From contig NZ_BJDO01000026.1 of assembly GCF_005405185.1 (NCBI RefSeq), forward strand, positions 1-33,239: a stretch of DNA of 33,239 bases. Reading direction: 5' to 3'. The notes beneath the pieces were generated by a model, which had not been told where the DNA came from, searched no databases, and saw only the letters and a program-made list of their open reading frames with translations. Every line of letters begins with the position of its first letter. The stretch's first letter is position 1. A program made the translations under genes and the position numbers. The stretch comes from Secundilactobacillus hailunensis (lineage in GTDB: Bacteria > Bacillota > Bacilli > Lactobacillales > Lactobacillaceae). Shown here piece after piece: positions 16,344 to 23,638 of the stretch.

Positions 16344-17270
16344 TTAAAGCCATTCTGAACTATCTGCTGATTTTTCGGTTTCAGCTACTGTACAAGTAGG
16401 CTTGATGCCGTTAGCAACTAATTGACGGGCACACCAGTTAGCAACACTGCGAGGCTTGTGATCCAGTAATTCGATCAATTGCTTGTTGTTACCAGCCCAG
16501 CCCCACTTGTTGTAAGTTTTACGTAAGGCATAGAAGGTTTCAGTTGCGAAACTGTCGCTACCTGCAAAGTAATCTGGCCAATATTCAACTAACTTATCTT
16601 CAGGTACGGAAATTGGTGTAATTTCCTTACCAGAAACTTTGCTCATGACAGTGGCAACGTCTCGTGGTGTCATGGATTCGTTACTTGCAGTGTAGATCGC
16701 GTACTTGTAGCCATCTTCAGTCAACAGTTTAGCGGCACAATCGGCAACGTCCAATGGGTCGACCCATGAGACCAGCTTGTCGATGTCACACATACTTGGA
16801 TATTCACCCATATCGTAGAACATCTTCATGAAGATGTTTTGATGATACGTTGAAGGCCGAATGACACTCCAGTCTAAGCCGCTTTCAAAACCACGATAAA
16901 GTAGGTATTGTTCATCCTTAGCTTTCATCCGGTGTTGCAGCAGCGTGCTCATGTTCGGGTACATGCAAGAGAGGTAAACATACTTGCTGACCTTAGCATC
17001 GATGGCTGCATCGATTGCCATACGGCCCATCTTAGCTTCTTGGTAAGTAAACTGCGGTGGAATGTAAAGCACCCGATCGACGCCCTTCATTGCTTCAGCG
17101 AGGAATTTTGGATCACGGCTATCACCAACAAGGGTTTCTTTAACTCCTTGTTGTTCAAATTTCTTAATGTCTGGGTTCATGTCAATGGCACGAATATCAA
17201 ACCCTTTTTTGGCAAGGTAAGGGACGATCTGACGACCAACTTTACCATATGCGCAGGTAACTAGTAACAT
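16344..17270 (-). CDS. NmrA-like NAD(P)-binding protein
   Basis: This 308-residue protein is the first gene of the leftward three-gene operon. The Rossmann start VTCAYGKVGRQIV has a slightly changed glycine motif. Then come VGDSRD, VLYIPPQFT, YVYLSCMYP and SVIRPSTYHQN, the core of NmrA-type proteins. The C-terminal 25 residues, after NWCARQLV, form an extra tail with cysteines not present in its paralogue at the operon's end. No YxxxK active pair is seen. It is probably a reductase or redox sensor. AAAGGAGG lies just upstream of the ATG, and a well-formed promoter is 27 nt further away, in the region shared with the tetR-type gene. Confidence 0.85.
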   Translation of the reverse strand: MLLVTCAYGKVGRQIVPYLAKKGFDIRAIDMNPDIKKFEQQGVKETLVGDSRDPKFLAEAMKGVDRVLYIPPQFTYQEAKMGRMAIDAAIDAKVSKYVYLSCMYPNMSTLLQHRMKAKDEQYLLYRGFESGLDWSVIRPSTYHQNIFMKMFYDMGEYPSMCDIDKLVSWVDPLDVADCAAKLLTEDGYKYAIYTASNESMTPRDVATVMSKVSGKEITPISVPEDKLVEYWPDYFAGSDSFATETFYALRKTYNKWGWAGNNKQLIELLDHKPRSVANWCARQLVANGIKPTCTVAETEKSADSSEWL

Positions 17271-17296
17271 ATTTCACAACCTCCTTTAATGACCAT

Positions 17297-17325
17297 AGTG
17301 TATCCCCTTTCAACAAACTCGTCAA
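17297..17325 (-). promoter_or_regulatory. Promoter of the NmrA-SDR-NmrA operon
   Basis: On the minus strand TTGACG (17320-17325) and TACACT (17297-17302) are separated by 17 nt. An inverted repeat AAACTC/GAGTTT (17315-17320 and 17338-17343) spans the -35 region and the divergent promoter, and is a candidate operator for the adjacent TetR protein. Confidence 0.72.
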
Positions 17326-17362
17326 GTATTACTTTATGAGTTTTCTTTAAATTATTTTCGTG

Positions 17363-17368
17363 TATAAT
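17363..17368 (+). promoter_or_regulatory. -10 element of the TetR-type gene
   Basis: A perfect TATAAT preceded directly by TG lies 28 nt before the ATG. The -35 is weak. The promoter faces away from the NmrA promoter about 40 nt to the left, the usual layout of a self-controlled TetR gene. Confidence 0.6.
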
Positions 17369-17395
17369 AGTTTTGAACAGAGGGGGAAGATTATT

Positions 17396-18025
17396 ATGAC
17401 GGGGAAACAATCACAACGGCAGGATCAATATAATCGCGGTAAACAGCTATTTATCGATACTGCTAAGCACCTTTTTAAAACCAAAGGGTATGATAAAACT
17501 AAAGTCAGTGATATCGTTAATGCCAGTGGTCGAAATGTGAGCACGCTCTATCACTATTTCCCAGCAGGTAAGAAAGATATCGTTAAAATACTTCTAATTA
17601 CGGATATTAAAGAAGAATTTGACAAATTAGCCACCTTAATGGCGCAAGAAAGTGACCGTTCGCTCATTGATGCACTACATTTATTTTTTCATCAGTTCGT
17701 GGCCATTTTTTATCACAACTGGTACTTAATGTCGATTATGCTTTACTATAAAGATGATTTTGAGGCTGAAGTGACCCCCATTACGCGCGAAGGGACCGAT
17801 CATATGCGCAAACTGCTGGCCACCTTCTTGCAAAAACGAGTTGACAACAGAGAGTTGTATATCACTGATTGTAACGTGGCTGCTAAATTATTCTTTGCGC
17901 CCGGGATGGAAGCCATCATCGTTAATTTTTCTGAACCTGAAAAAGACGTCTTTGATACTACTGAAATCGACCAGCTGATTGCTATTTGGCAACGAGAAAC
18001 GGTTTTCTTTGATCAAGATAAATAG
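17396..18025 (+). CDS. TetR/AcrR family transcriptional regulator
   Basis: This repressor has 209 residues from the preferred start. The N-terminal helix-turn-helix is typical: AKHLFKTKGYDKTKVSDIV, NASGRNVSTLYHYFPAGKKDI, with YHYF in the recognition helix region. The rest is the variable ligand-binding and dimerisation domain. A GTG start at 17360 overlaps the -10 box and is rejected; the ATG at 17396 has AGGGGG 8-10 nt upstream. The gene is divergent from the NmrA-SDR-NmrA operon, with a 125-nt shared control region, so it most likely represses that operon and responds to a substrate of its enzymes. Ligand unknown. Confidence 0.9.
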   Translation: MTGKQSQRQDQYNRGKQLFIDTAKHLFKTKGYDKTKVSDIVNASGRNVSTLYHYFPAGKKDIVKILLITDIKEEFDKLATLMAQESDRSLIDALHLFFHQFVAIFYHNWYLMSIMLYYKDDFEAEVTPITREGTDHMRKLLATFLQKRVDNRELYITDCNVAAKLFFAPGMEAIIVNFSEPEKDVFDTTEIDQLIAIWQRETVFFDQDK

Positions 18026-18038
18026 AATCGGAGGCAAT

Positions 18039-18085
18039 AAAAATAGTCTGAAACTACCATCCTTCAGTAGTTTCAGACTATTTTT
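18039..18085. terminator. Bidirectional terminator between convergent genes
   Basis: A perfect 18-bp stem (18039-18056 with 18068-18085) has an 11-nt loop and A/T tails on both sides. It serves the TetR gene and the leftward NAD(P)-binding gene. Confidence 0.88.
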
Positions 18086-18098
18086 GTGAACCAAATCT

Positions 18099-18734
18099 TT
18101 AAGCATCTACCACACTAAAACGTTGTCTAATGTACTTAGAGTCAGTCATTTCCTGTACGATTGCTGCAGCAAAGTTACCGATAGTTGTTGTTTCCTTACC
18201 GTCTTTGTTTACCATTGGGTGGTCGCCACCAATTTTAAAGTTGGTTTTGGGTCCTTCAATTAACTCATTTTGAGGAGTAGCAGCGATCCAATCGACGTTA
18301 TTGATCCACTTTAAGTATTCAAATTCATGACTTTGCTGAACTGGTGCGTCGATCCAAGGTTGACCCGCGTACTTTTTCAACACCGTATCGATCATTGGTT
18401 GGCCATCGTCATCTAATAAAGTGCTGGCACCGATGATAAAGACTAATTTCGTAGCCGTATTTTCACGGAACATGGTGATTAAATTAGTCGCCACATCGAT
18501 ATGCTGATAAGCCTTTGGTGACGCAAAAGCATCCACAACATAATCAAATCCCTTTAAATCTGAATAGGTCAATGCTAAGGCATCCTTTTCCAGAATTTGG
18601 GCATCTGAACCAAATAACTTCTGCCCCTTTTTAGCATCGCGGACGATTGCCGTGACCTCAATATTCTGCGCAGCTGCTTCTTTGTAAATCGCTTGACCAA
18701 CGTGTCCTGTTGCCCCAATAATACCGACTTTCAT
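18099..18734 (-). CDS. NAD(P)H-binding protein (YwnB/YesF-like SDR)
   Basis: This 211-residue atypical SDR has the N-terminal motif MKVGIIGATGHVGQAI (glycine motif GATGHVG), followed by VRDAKKG, D74 in FDYVVDAF, and the GAS segment after strand 5. This is the NAD(P)-binding family often annotated as NAD-dependent epimerase or flavin reductase-like. Catalytic YxxxK is absent. The ATG five codons upstream is rejected because GGGGGG lies 8 nt before the ATG at 18734. It has its own promoter and shares a terminator with the TetR gene. The role is unknown, but another NmrA/SDR-type protein beside the TetR operon suggests related redox work. Confidence 0.83.
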   Translation of the reverse strand: MKVGIIGATGHVGQAIYKEAAAQNIEVTAIVRDAKKGQKLFGSDAQILEKDALALTYSDLKGFDYVVDAFASPKAYQHIDVATNLITMFRENTATKLVFIIGASTLLDDDGQPMIDTVLKKYAGQPWIDAPVQQSHEFEYLKWINNVDWIAATPQNELIEGPKTNFKIGGDHPMVNKDGKETTTIGNFAAAIVQEMTDSKYIRQRFSVVDA

Positions 18735-18799
18735 AATAAATCCCCCCATAATAAAGTTTAAATTTAGTTAATTCCAATTAGGTTGCCGACCACTGATAT

Positions 18800-18828
18800 A
18801 ATATAACCAATTTTAATTCACCTGTCAA
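18800..18828 (-). promoter_or_regulatory. Promoter of the NAD(P)H-binding gene
   Basis: On the minus strand a consensus TTGACA (18823-18828), a 17-nt spacer and TATATT (18800-18805). This is one of the best sigma-A promoters in the window. Confidence 0.82.
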
Positions 18829-18894
18829 CCATTAATCATTTACCACTTAATCAAGCTAACATTTCATGGTGAGTGACTTTCATCAATAGCTAAA

Positions 18895-18926
18895 ATAAAA
18901 AAACAGCCATCTTCCAATAGCCGTCT
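18895..18926 (-). terminator. Terminator after the pRiA4b ORF-3-like gene
   Basis: AGACGGCTA and TGGCTGTTT form a 9-bp stem with three G-U pairs on the minus strand, followed by seven T. It lies directly after the stop codon. Confidence 0.72.
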
Positions 18927-18927
18927 T

Positions 18928-19434
18928 TTAATACGCCTCATCCCAGCTACCGGCAAATTCCGCGAATAGTGCATTGATCGTCGCACTATTAAAGGTGTTG
19001 CCACGACTGCCGGTATCTTCTATGCGTTCTGGACCACGACCAGCCAGGACAACCGGCAATTGGTGCTGTTTAGCCTCGATAAAGGACTTCATCGTCACCA
19101 TCTTTTCCAGTTCAATCTGATGGGTCCAGCTCGCACCAAAATCATAGATATACGTCACGTCGCCCTTTTCTAAATCTGGGTAAGCGAAGAACTCAGTTTC
19201 GTTGCGCATTCCTTCACCCATATCAAAGTTCGGCATAACAATACCATACTCAGTAGTAGGATCCTTGACTGGTGAAAAACTATGCAGATGACTATTTGTC
19301 CAACCAAACAACACTTGGATAATAGCGTGAAGCTGGTCATAGCGAATACTCGTCGGGACCAGAACCCGTCGCCAAGTCCCCGGCTTTACATCACTTAACG
19401 TTACTTTTAGTTGCATAATACTACTCTCTGTCAT
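18928..19434 (-). CDS. pRiA4b ORF-3-like protein
   Basis: This 168-residue protein has the plasmid pRiA4b ORF-3 fold. The family pattern is visible: QLKVTLSDVKPGTWRRVLVP, then YDQLHAIIQVLFGWTNSHLHSF, a middle segment with YIYDFGASWTHQIELE, and the final WDEAY. The family is widespread in bacteria and on mobile elements and lacks a known activity. A TTG at 19449 begins the longer frame, but GGGGGTG precedes the ATG at 19434 at good spacing. The gene follows the glycosyltransferase gene by 26 nt on the same strand and probably shares its transcript. Confidence 0.85.
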   Translation of the reverse strand: MTESSIMQLKVTLSDVKPGTWRRVLVPTSIRYDQLHAIIQVLFGWTNSHLHSFSPVKDPTTEYGIVMPNFDMGEGMRNETEFFAYPDLEKGDVTYIYDFGASWTHQIELEKMVTMKSFIEAKQHQLPVVLAGRGPERIEDTGSRGNTFNSATINALFAEFAGSWDEAY

Positions 19435-19460
19435 AAGGCACCCCCACAAGCCAAGTTAGA

Positions 19461-20174
19461 CTATATACGCTCGCCCATCTGATAAATGCGATCAAATACC
19501 TGATTTTCAACATTTCGCTCTGACAGACTTCGTGAATGAATCGTACTGCCAGGCCGATTGACCTTAGTATACCTCACGGCCGGATCGTAGCGATACAGGC
19601 CGGGATTATTCGCAACAAAGGTCGCTGTAAAAAGATAATCTTCAGCAATCGTTAATGACTCGTCAAACAGCAGCTGCTGTTGTCGCAGGGCCGGCAATGA
19701 GTAGGCTTTATTCCAAATATAACCGCCGACTTCTGAACCGTGCCGGCTGGCTTGTTGAAACATCTCTTGCTGGGATAACTGTTCATAGTGATCCCGTTGA
19801 TCAAGTGGTTGGCTCCACCACCGATACCCCACCGCAACTGCCGGTGTATCGGCTTGAAAGCCCCGTGCCAGCGTTTTAACGTAATCCGGATGTAAGCGAT
19901 CATCGCCGTCAACAAAGGCGACTGCATCGCCCGAAGCATGGGTGATGCCAAAATTCCGGGCAGCAGATACCCCTTGATGCGCGGTAAATTGTTCCACATG
20001 AAACATTGGGATGCCATTAGTAAATTGAACTGCCTTTTCTGCCGTGCCATCCGTCGAATGATCATCTACCAGCCAAAGTTCAAAGGTTTCTGTTTGAGCG
20101 GCAATTGTTGCCAGCGTATCAGCAAAATAATGACTTAAATTATAGGTTGGTACCACTAATGTCAGCTTGGTCAT
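19461..20174 (-). CDS. Family 2 glycosyltransferase
   Basis: This 237-residue GT-A glycosyltransferase has the start LTLVVPTYNLSHYFADTL, the nucleotide-sugar contact LVDDHSTDGT (about 35-44), and the metal-binding DxD motif in FVDGDDRLHPDY (about 87-98). ED in TIAEDYLF is the usual catalytic acid region. No membrane helix is seen, so it is cytosolic or peripheral. It likely adds a sugar to a cell-surface glycan or glycolipid; donor and acceptor are not visible. GTG at 20183 is possible, but GGGGTG lies 6 nt before the ATG at 20174. A parS-like 16-mer is embedded in the codons for MFHVEQ. Confidence 0.88.
   Translation of the reverse strand: MTKLTLVVPTYNLSHYFADTLATIAAQTETFELWLVDDHSTDGTAEKAVQFTNGIPMFHVEQFTAHQGVSAARNFGITHASGDAVAFVDGDDRLHPDYVKTLARGFQADTPAVAVGYRWWSQPLDQRDHYEQLSQQEMFQQASRHGSEVGGYIWNKAYSLPALRQQQLLFDESLTIAEDYLFTATFVANNPGLYRYDPAVRYTKVNRPGSTIHSRSLSERNVENQVFDRIYQMGERI
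19990..20005. promoter_or_regulatory. parS-like palindrome inside the glycosyltransferase gene
   Basis: TGTTCCACATGAAACA matches parS at 14 of 16 positions against TGTTTCACGTGAAACA, and 15 of 16 if the common C at position 5 is accepted. It is identical to the site at 32305-32320. Confidence 0.45.
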
Positions 20175-20254
20175 CGTATTCACCCCACGAATTTAATTTT
20201 GCTGTCATTATGGCAGAATATACGACATAGTCAATTATCTTCACTCACTATTAA

Positions 20255-20278
20255 AGGCCTGCCCAAAGCGACAGACCT
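20255..20278 (-). terminator. Probable terminator of the DyP peroxidase gene
   Basis: On the minus strand AGGTCTGTC pairs with GGCAGGCCT through two G-U pairs over a 6-nt loop, followed by a weak T-containing tail. It lies about 20 nt after the stop codon. Confidence 0.55.
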
Positions 20279-20295
20279 CAATCTTTATTTAATGT

Positions 20296-21240
20296 TTAAA
20301 ATATTTCGCCATCCGCAATCTTAATCAGCACTGTCCGCGATGGAATAAAGAATAACTCCCCGGTTTCTGGTGTTGAGAAGTCCAGCAGGCGGTCAGATTT
20401 AGTAAACATTCCTTCTAGCATCCGCTTAGTGACCTCCCAGTGACGCGAATACCCAATGAAATAGGTCCCGTTAACACCTTCAGTCGGATTAGAAAACGGG
20501 ACGTTCATCCGCACGATTTTATGCTCAACGCCGCCTTCGTTATCCTGAGCGACGATGTTATGTGCATTGGGAGCCTTCTGGTCGTCTTCCAATTCTACAT
20601 CGTTAAACTTTTTACGCCCAATTGCTTGTTCCTGCTGTTCAGTTTTCAACTTGTTCCAGGCTGTCATATCATGAACATACTTCTGGGCAAAGGCATACGA
20701 CCCATTGATGAAAGCTGGGTCTTCGTCACCAATCACCGCGTAATCCGGGGTATCCAAAGCACTGGGATTTTCTGTACCGTCCACGAACCCAATAATGGCA
20801 CGGCCCTCAAAGTACCGGAAGCCATGGGTTTCATCAAGTACGGTGACGTTGTCTTGAATCCGTTCCATCACCATCGTCATTAATTCAAAGGGTACCGCTG
20901 AATCCTTGGCCCGAACGTGAAAGAACAAATCTGCCGGTGTTGCTGGTGCCGTATACTTGGGGCCTACCACTGGTTCAAATTCTTCCAACTCCTTAGGTCG
21001 CTTAGCATCCGGAAAGAGGTAATCCCAGGCTTTGCGCGAAAAGCCAAACGCTACGGCTAATCCAGCATCTGGGTAGCGAATATTCAACGAATTTTCAAAC
21101 GCCGGTAAGTGCTCTGCCAAATCTCGAACCATGTCTAAGTCAGCATCGTGATCTTGCCGCTTTAAATTCAGCGTTGAAAAGATAATGTTGCTACCTGCAT
21201 CCTTATAGACTGACTGGACGTCTTTTAAATCAATTGTCAT
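20296..21240 (-). CDS. DyP-type heme peroxidase
   Basis: This 314-residue dye-decolorising peroxidase is of the YfeX/DypB class. It uses heme and hydrogen peroxide to oxidise phenols or dyes, or to act on porphyrins. Key residues are visible: D154 in the family motif GFVDGTENP, proximal heme ligand H227 in APNAHNIV, and distal R244 in KIVRMNVPF. These positions agree closely with those of characterised DypB enzymes. There is no Tat or Sec signal, so it is cytosolic, or would need a partner such as an EfeUOB system, which is not present here. AAGGAGG lies 7 nt before the ATG. The upstream region carries a cre-like site and a short inverted repeat. Confidence 0.93.
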   Translation of the reverse strand: MTIDLKDVQSVYKDAGSNIIFSTLNLKRQDHDADLDMVRDLAEHLPAFENSLNIRYPDAGLAVAFGFSRKAWDYLFPDAKRPKELEEFEPVVGPKYTAPATPADLFFHVRAKDSAVPFELMTMVMERIQDNVTVLDETHGFRYFEGRAIIGFVDGTENPSALDTPDYAVIGDEDPAFINGSYAFAQKYVHDMTAWNKLKTEQQEQAIGRKKFNDVELEDDQKAPNAHNIVAQDNEGGVEHKIVRMNVPFSNPTEGVNGTYFIGYSRHWEVTKRMLEGMFTKSDRLLDFSTPETGELFFIPSRTVLIKIADGEIF

Positions 21241-21292
21241 ATTAAATTCCTCCTTATATACATTAGAAATGCATATACAAAGTTTAAAGAGT

Positions 21293-21307
21293 GTTCTATT
21301 TTAGAAC
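21293..21307. promoter_or_regulatory. Inverted repeat upstream of the peroxidase gene
   Basis: GTTCTA and TAGAAC are separated by TTT, a perfect short dyad about 55 nt before the peroxidase ATG. It resembles neither the PerR box nor a LexA box closely. An operator is possible. Confidence 0.35.
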
Positions 21308-21347
21308 TATTCTTAATTGACTTAATTTTAACACTTTTAAATGCCGA

Positions 21348-21361
21348 TTAAAGCGCTTTCT
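21348..21361. promoter_or_regulatory. cre-like site upstream of the peroxidase gene
   Basis: TTAAAGCGCTTTCT matches 12 of 14 positions of the cre consensus. The gap 21241-21489 holds no gene, only this site, the dyad at 21293 and AT-rich DNA. Confidence 0.4.
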
Positions 21362-21489
21362 AAATTTTTTGATGACCTTATTATCATTACCATCAAGTTG
21401 CTCTACTCAAAAGTACATAATTGATTAATTTGCCAAACTTATCCAGATTTGGTGAGCAAAATTCTAAATTCTGTCAGCCCATCTATATT

Positions 21490-21537
21490 AAAAGAGCGTG
21501 CCGATCAGTTAACAATACTTGATCAGCCCACTCTTTT
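21490..21537 (-). terminator. Terminator of the TetM-like GTPase gene
   Basis: An 18-bp stem (21490-21507 with 21520-21537) has two G-U pairs and one mismatch on the minus strand, with an AAAA/TTTT base. It follows the stop codon by about 15 nt. Confidence 0.75.
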
Positions 21538-21553
21538 CGATATAATTCACTCT

Positions 21554-23485
21554 CTAACTTTTCGCATAAGGATAATGCGCCATCACTGGTAACTGGTCCC
21601 ACTTCACTGGGTAGCCAGCACCATGGGCACAAAATACAGAGTCCGGCGTATTTTCCAAATCTGCCACTGGATTGTAGTCTTTATCCGCTATCACCTCAGC
21701 AGCATTATGGCACGGCCGATAGCCGTCAACCACGCATTCCAGTTCACCTTGACCATGGGTATAGGCATTCACCGTCTGAGCATAACCCTGCATCTCAGCC
21801 ACCGGTGCGCTACCAGTAAGTGTGACCACTGTACCACCAGTATTATCTGGTGTTTCAAATTCGCCGGACATCCGCTGAATATCGTTCATCGCCCGGCCAA
21901 CTTGGTCTTGGGTGACCATCAGCCGAAATTGATACCAGGGTTCCAGTAATTGTGCCGAACCTTGCTGTTTAGTCATCATCAACCCCTGTCTGACCGCTCG
22001 CCAAGTAGCTTCTCTAAAGTCGCCGCCAACCGTATGCACAATACTGCCACGGCCACCGATCAACGTGATGCGCATATCGGTGATCGGCGCGCCAGTCAAC
22101 ACACCAAGATGCTGCTTAGCCGCTAAATTAGTCATGATCAGATGCTGCCAATTTTTACTTAGTACTTCCAGGGAACAATTAGCAGCAAAACTCACACCGC
22201 TACCACGTTCCGTTGGCTCCATAAGCAAATGCACCTCAGCGTAGTGTCGCAAGGGTTCAAAGTGGCCAACACCCTCTATTGGTGCAGTGATCGTTTCCTT
22301 ATATAAGATGCTACCTTCATCAAAGGCCACATTAAGCTGAAACTGCTGTTGCAGTAACTGCTGGATCACTTCTAGTTGCATGGTCCCCATCAACTGCACC
22401 CGAATCTCCTGCAGTTGATTGGACCAAGTGACGTGCAACTGCGGATCTTCATCTTCCAGCTGCTGCAATGCCGTTAAACAGGCGTGCAAATCGTTCCCAT
22501 TCGGATCGACCTTATAGGTTAGCACCGGCTGCAGCAATGGGGTCTTGCTGTCGGCTAGGCCACCTAAGCCTTGGCCCGGACGAGTACCCGTTAGCCCGGT
22601 GATCGCGCAGACTTCGCCGGCGGTAATCGACTGACTCACCGTGTATTTAACCCCATTATACTGCCGTAACTGATTGATCTTTTGGTCGGGTAACACCTCA
22701 TCACGGGGATGCAGTTCACCGCCAGTAACGCGAACCCACGTGAGCCGCTCGCCCTTTTCGTCGTGAGAAACTTTAAAAATGCGCGCACCAAATTCACTTT
22801 TAGGTGCCGGTTCACTGGTCCACCGTTCCAAACCAGCCATCAGCGCTTCCACGCCAGTTAATTTAAGAGCAGCCCCAAAATAAGTTGGAAAGACCTTCCG
22901 CTGGCTGATCAAGTGCTGAATCACGTCATCGCTAAGGGTCTCTGAAGCCATGTAACTATCCAGTGCAGCATCGTCCTGCAAGGCAATATCTTCATAGCTA
23001 TCTGCAATCTTTTCACCGTCAAATGCTAAACAACCTGGTGCTAATTCCGCCTGAAGCTGAGTCAGCATCTCATCACGATCAACGCCTGGGGCATCCATTT
23101 TATTCACAAAAATGAAGGTTGGAATCTGGTATTGGGCTAACAAGCGCCACAGCGTCCGCGTATAGCCTTGAACGCCATCGGTAGCGGAAACTACCAAAAT
23201 CGCATAGTCCAAAACACTCAACACTTGTTCTGTCTGGGCACCAAAATCCGCGTGGCCCGGCGTATCCAGTAACGTTAAGTTAAGTTGATGATACTGTAAA
23301 CTCGCTTCGTGAGAAAAAATCGTGATGCCGCGTTTCTTCTCCAGATCATCGGGGTCAAGAAACGCATCACCGTTATCCACGCGGCCCAGCTGTGAAAGGG
23401 TCCCGGCCCGATACAGCAACGCTTCAGATAAAGTCGTTTTCCCTGCATCCACGTGGGCAATAATTCCTGTTACGATGTGTTTCAT
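21554..23485 (-). CDS. TetM/EF-G-like translational GTPase
   Basis: This 643-residue GTPase of the ribosomal protection branch is related to EF-G, TetM and OtrA. The G domain has AHVDAGKTT (10-18), RGITI in switch 1, DTPGHADF (74-81) and NKMD (128-131). Domains II to V follow, including VGHFEPLRHYAEV and the domain V/IV parts typical of TetM, and a C-terminal tail HGAGYPVKWDQLP. Many lactobacilli carry chromosomal members of this group, and tetracycline resistance is not shown for them, so the neutral name is used. The frame opens at 23512, but AGGAGG lies 9 nt before the ATG at 23485. The gene is monocistronic with its own terminator. There is no Tn916-like or other mobile context, which argues for a resident housekeeping or stress gene. 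Confidence 0.88.
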   Translation of the reverse strand: MKHIVTGIIAHVDAGKTTLSEALLYRAGTLSQLGRVDNGDAFLDPDDLEKKRGITIFSHEASLQYHQLNLTLLDTPGHADFGAQTEQVLSVLDYAILVVSATDGVQGYTRTLWRLLAQYQIPTFIFVNKMDAPGVDRDEMLTQLQAELAPGCLAFDGEKIADSYEDIALQDDAALDSYMASETLSDDVIQHLISQRKVFPTYFGAALKLTGVEALMAGLERWTSEPAPKSEFGARIFKVSHDEKGERLTWVRVTGGELHPRDEVLPDQKINQLRQYNGVKYTVSQSITAGEVCAITGLTGTRPGQGLGGLADSKTPLLQPVLTYKVDPNGNDLHACLTALQQLEDEDPQLHVTWSNQLQEIRVQLMGTMQLEVIQQLLQQQFQLNVAFDEGSILYKETITAPIEGVGHFEPLRHYAEVHLLMEPTERGSGVSFAANCSLEVLSKNWQHLIMTNLAAKQHLGVLTGAPITDMRITLIGGRGSIVHTVGGDFREATWRAVRQGLMMTKQQGSAQLLEPWYQFRLMVTQDQVGRAMNDIQRMSGEFETPDNTGGTVVTLTGSAPVAEMQGYAQTVNAYTHGQGELECVVDGYRPCHNAAEVIADKDYNPVADLENTPDSVFCAHGAGYPVKWDQLPVMAHYPYAKS

Positions 23486-23566
23486 ATGGCCACGCCTCCT
23501 GTGTTTATTCAATACTCCTATTATTCCATGATTTCATTAATAATCAACCAGTCAATAAACGACAAA

Positions 23567-23596
23567 AAAGATCAATTCGTAAATGAATTGATCTTT
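23567..23596 (-). terminator. Terminator of aspA
   Basis: A perfect 12-bp stem AAAGATCAATTC/GAATTGATCTTT has a 6-nt loop and six T on the minus strand. Confidence 0.85.
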
Positions 23597-23638
23597 CAAA
23601 CCACTGAGATTCAAGAAAGCCTTCACGTTATGGTTAAA

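Noticed and set aside
21554-23485. Acquired tetracycline resistance gene tetM
   Set aside because: The GTPase is of the TetM type, but base use matches its neighbours, there is no mobile element around it, and chromosomal relatives in lactobacilli are not proven to give resistance.
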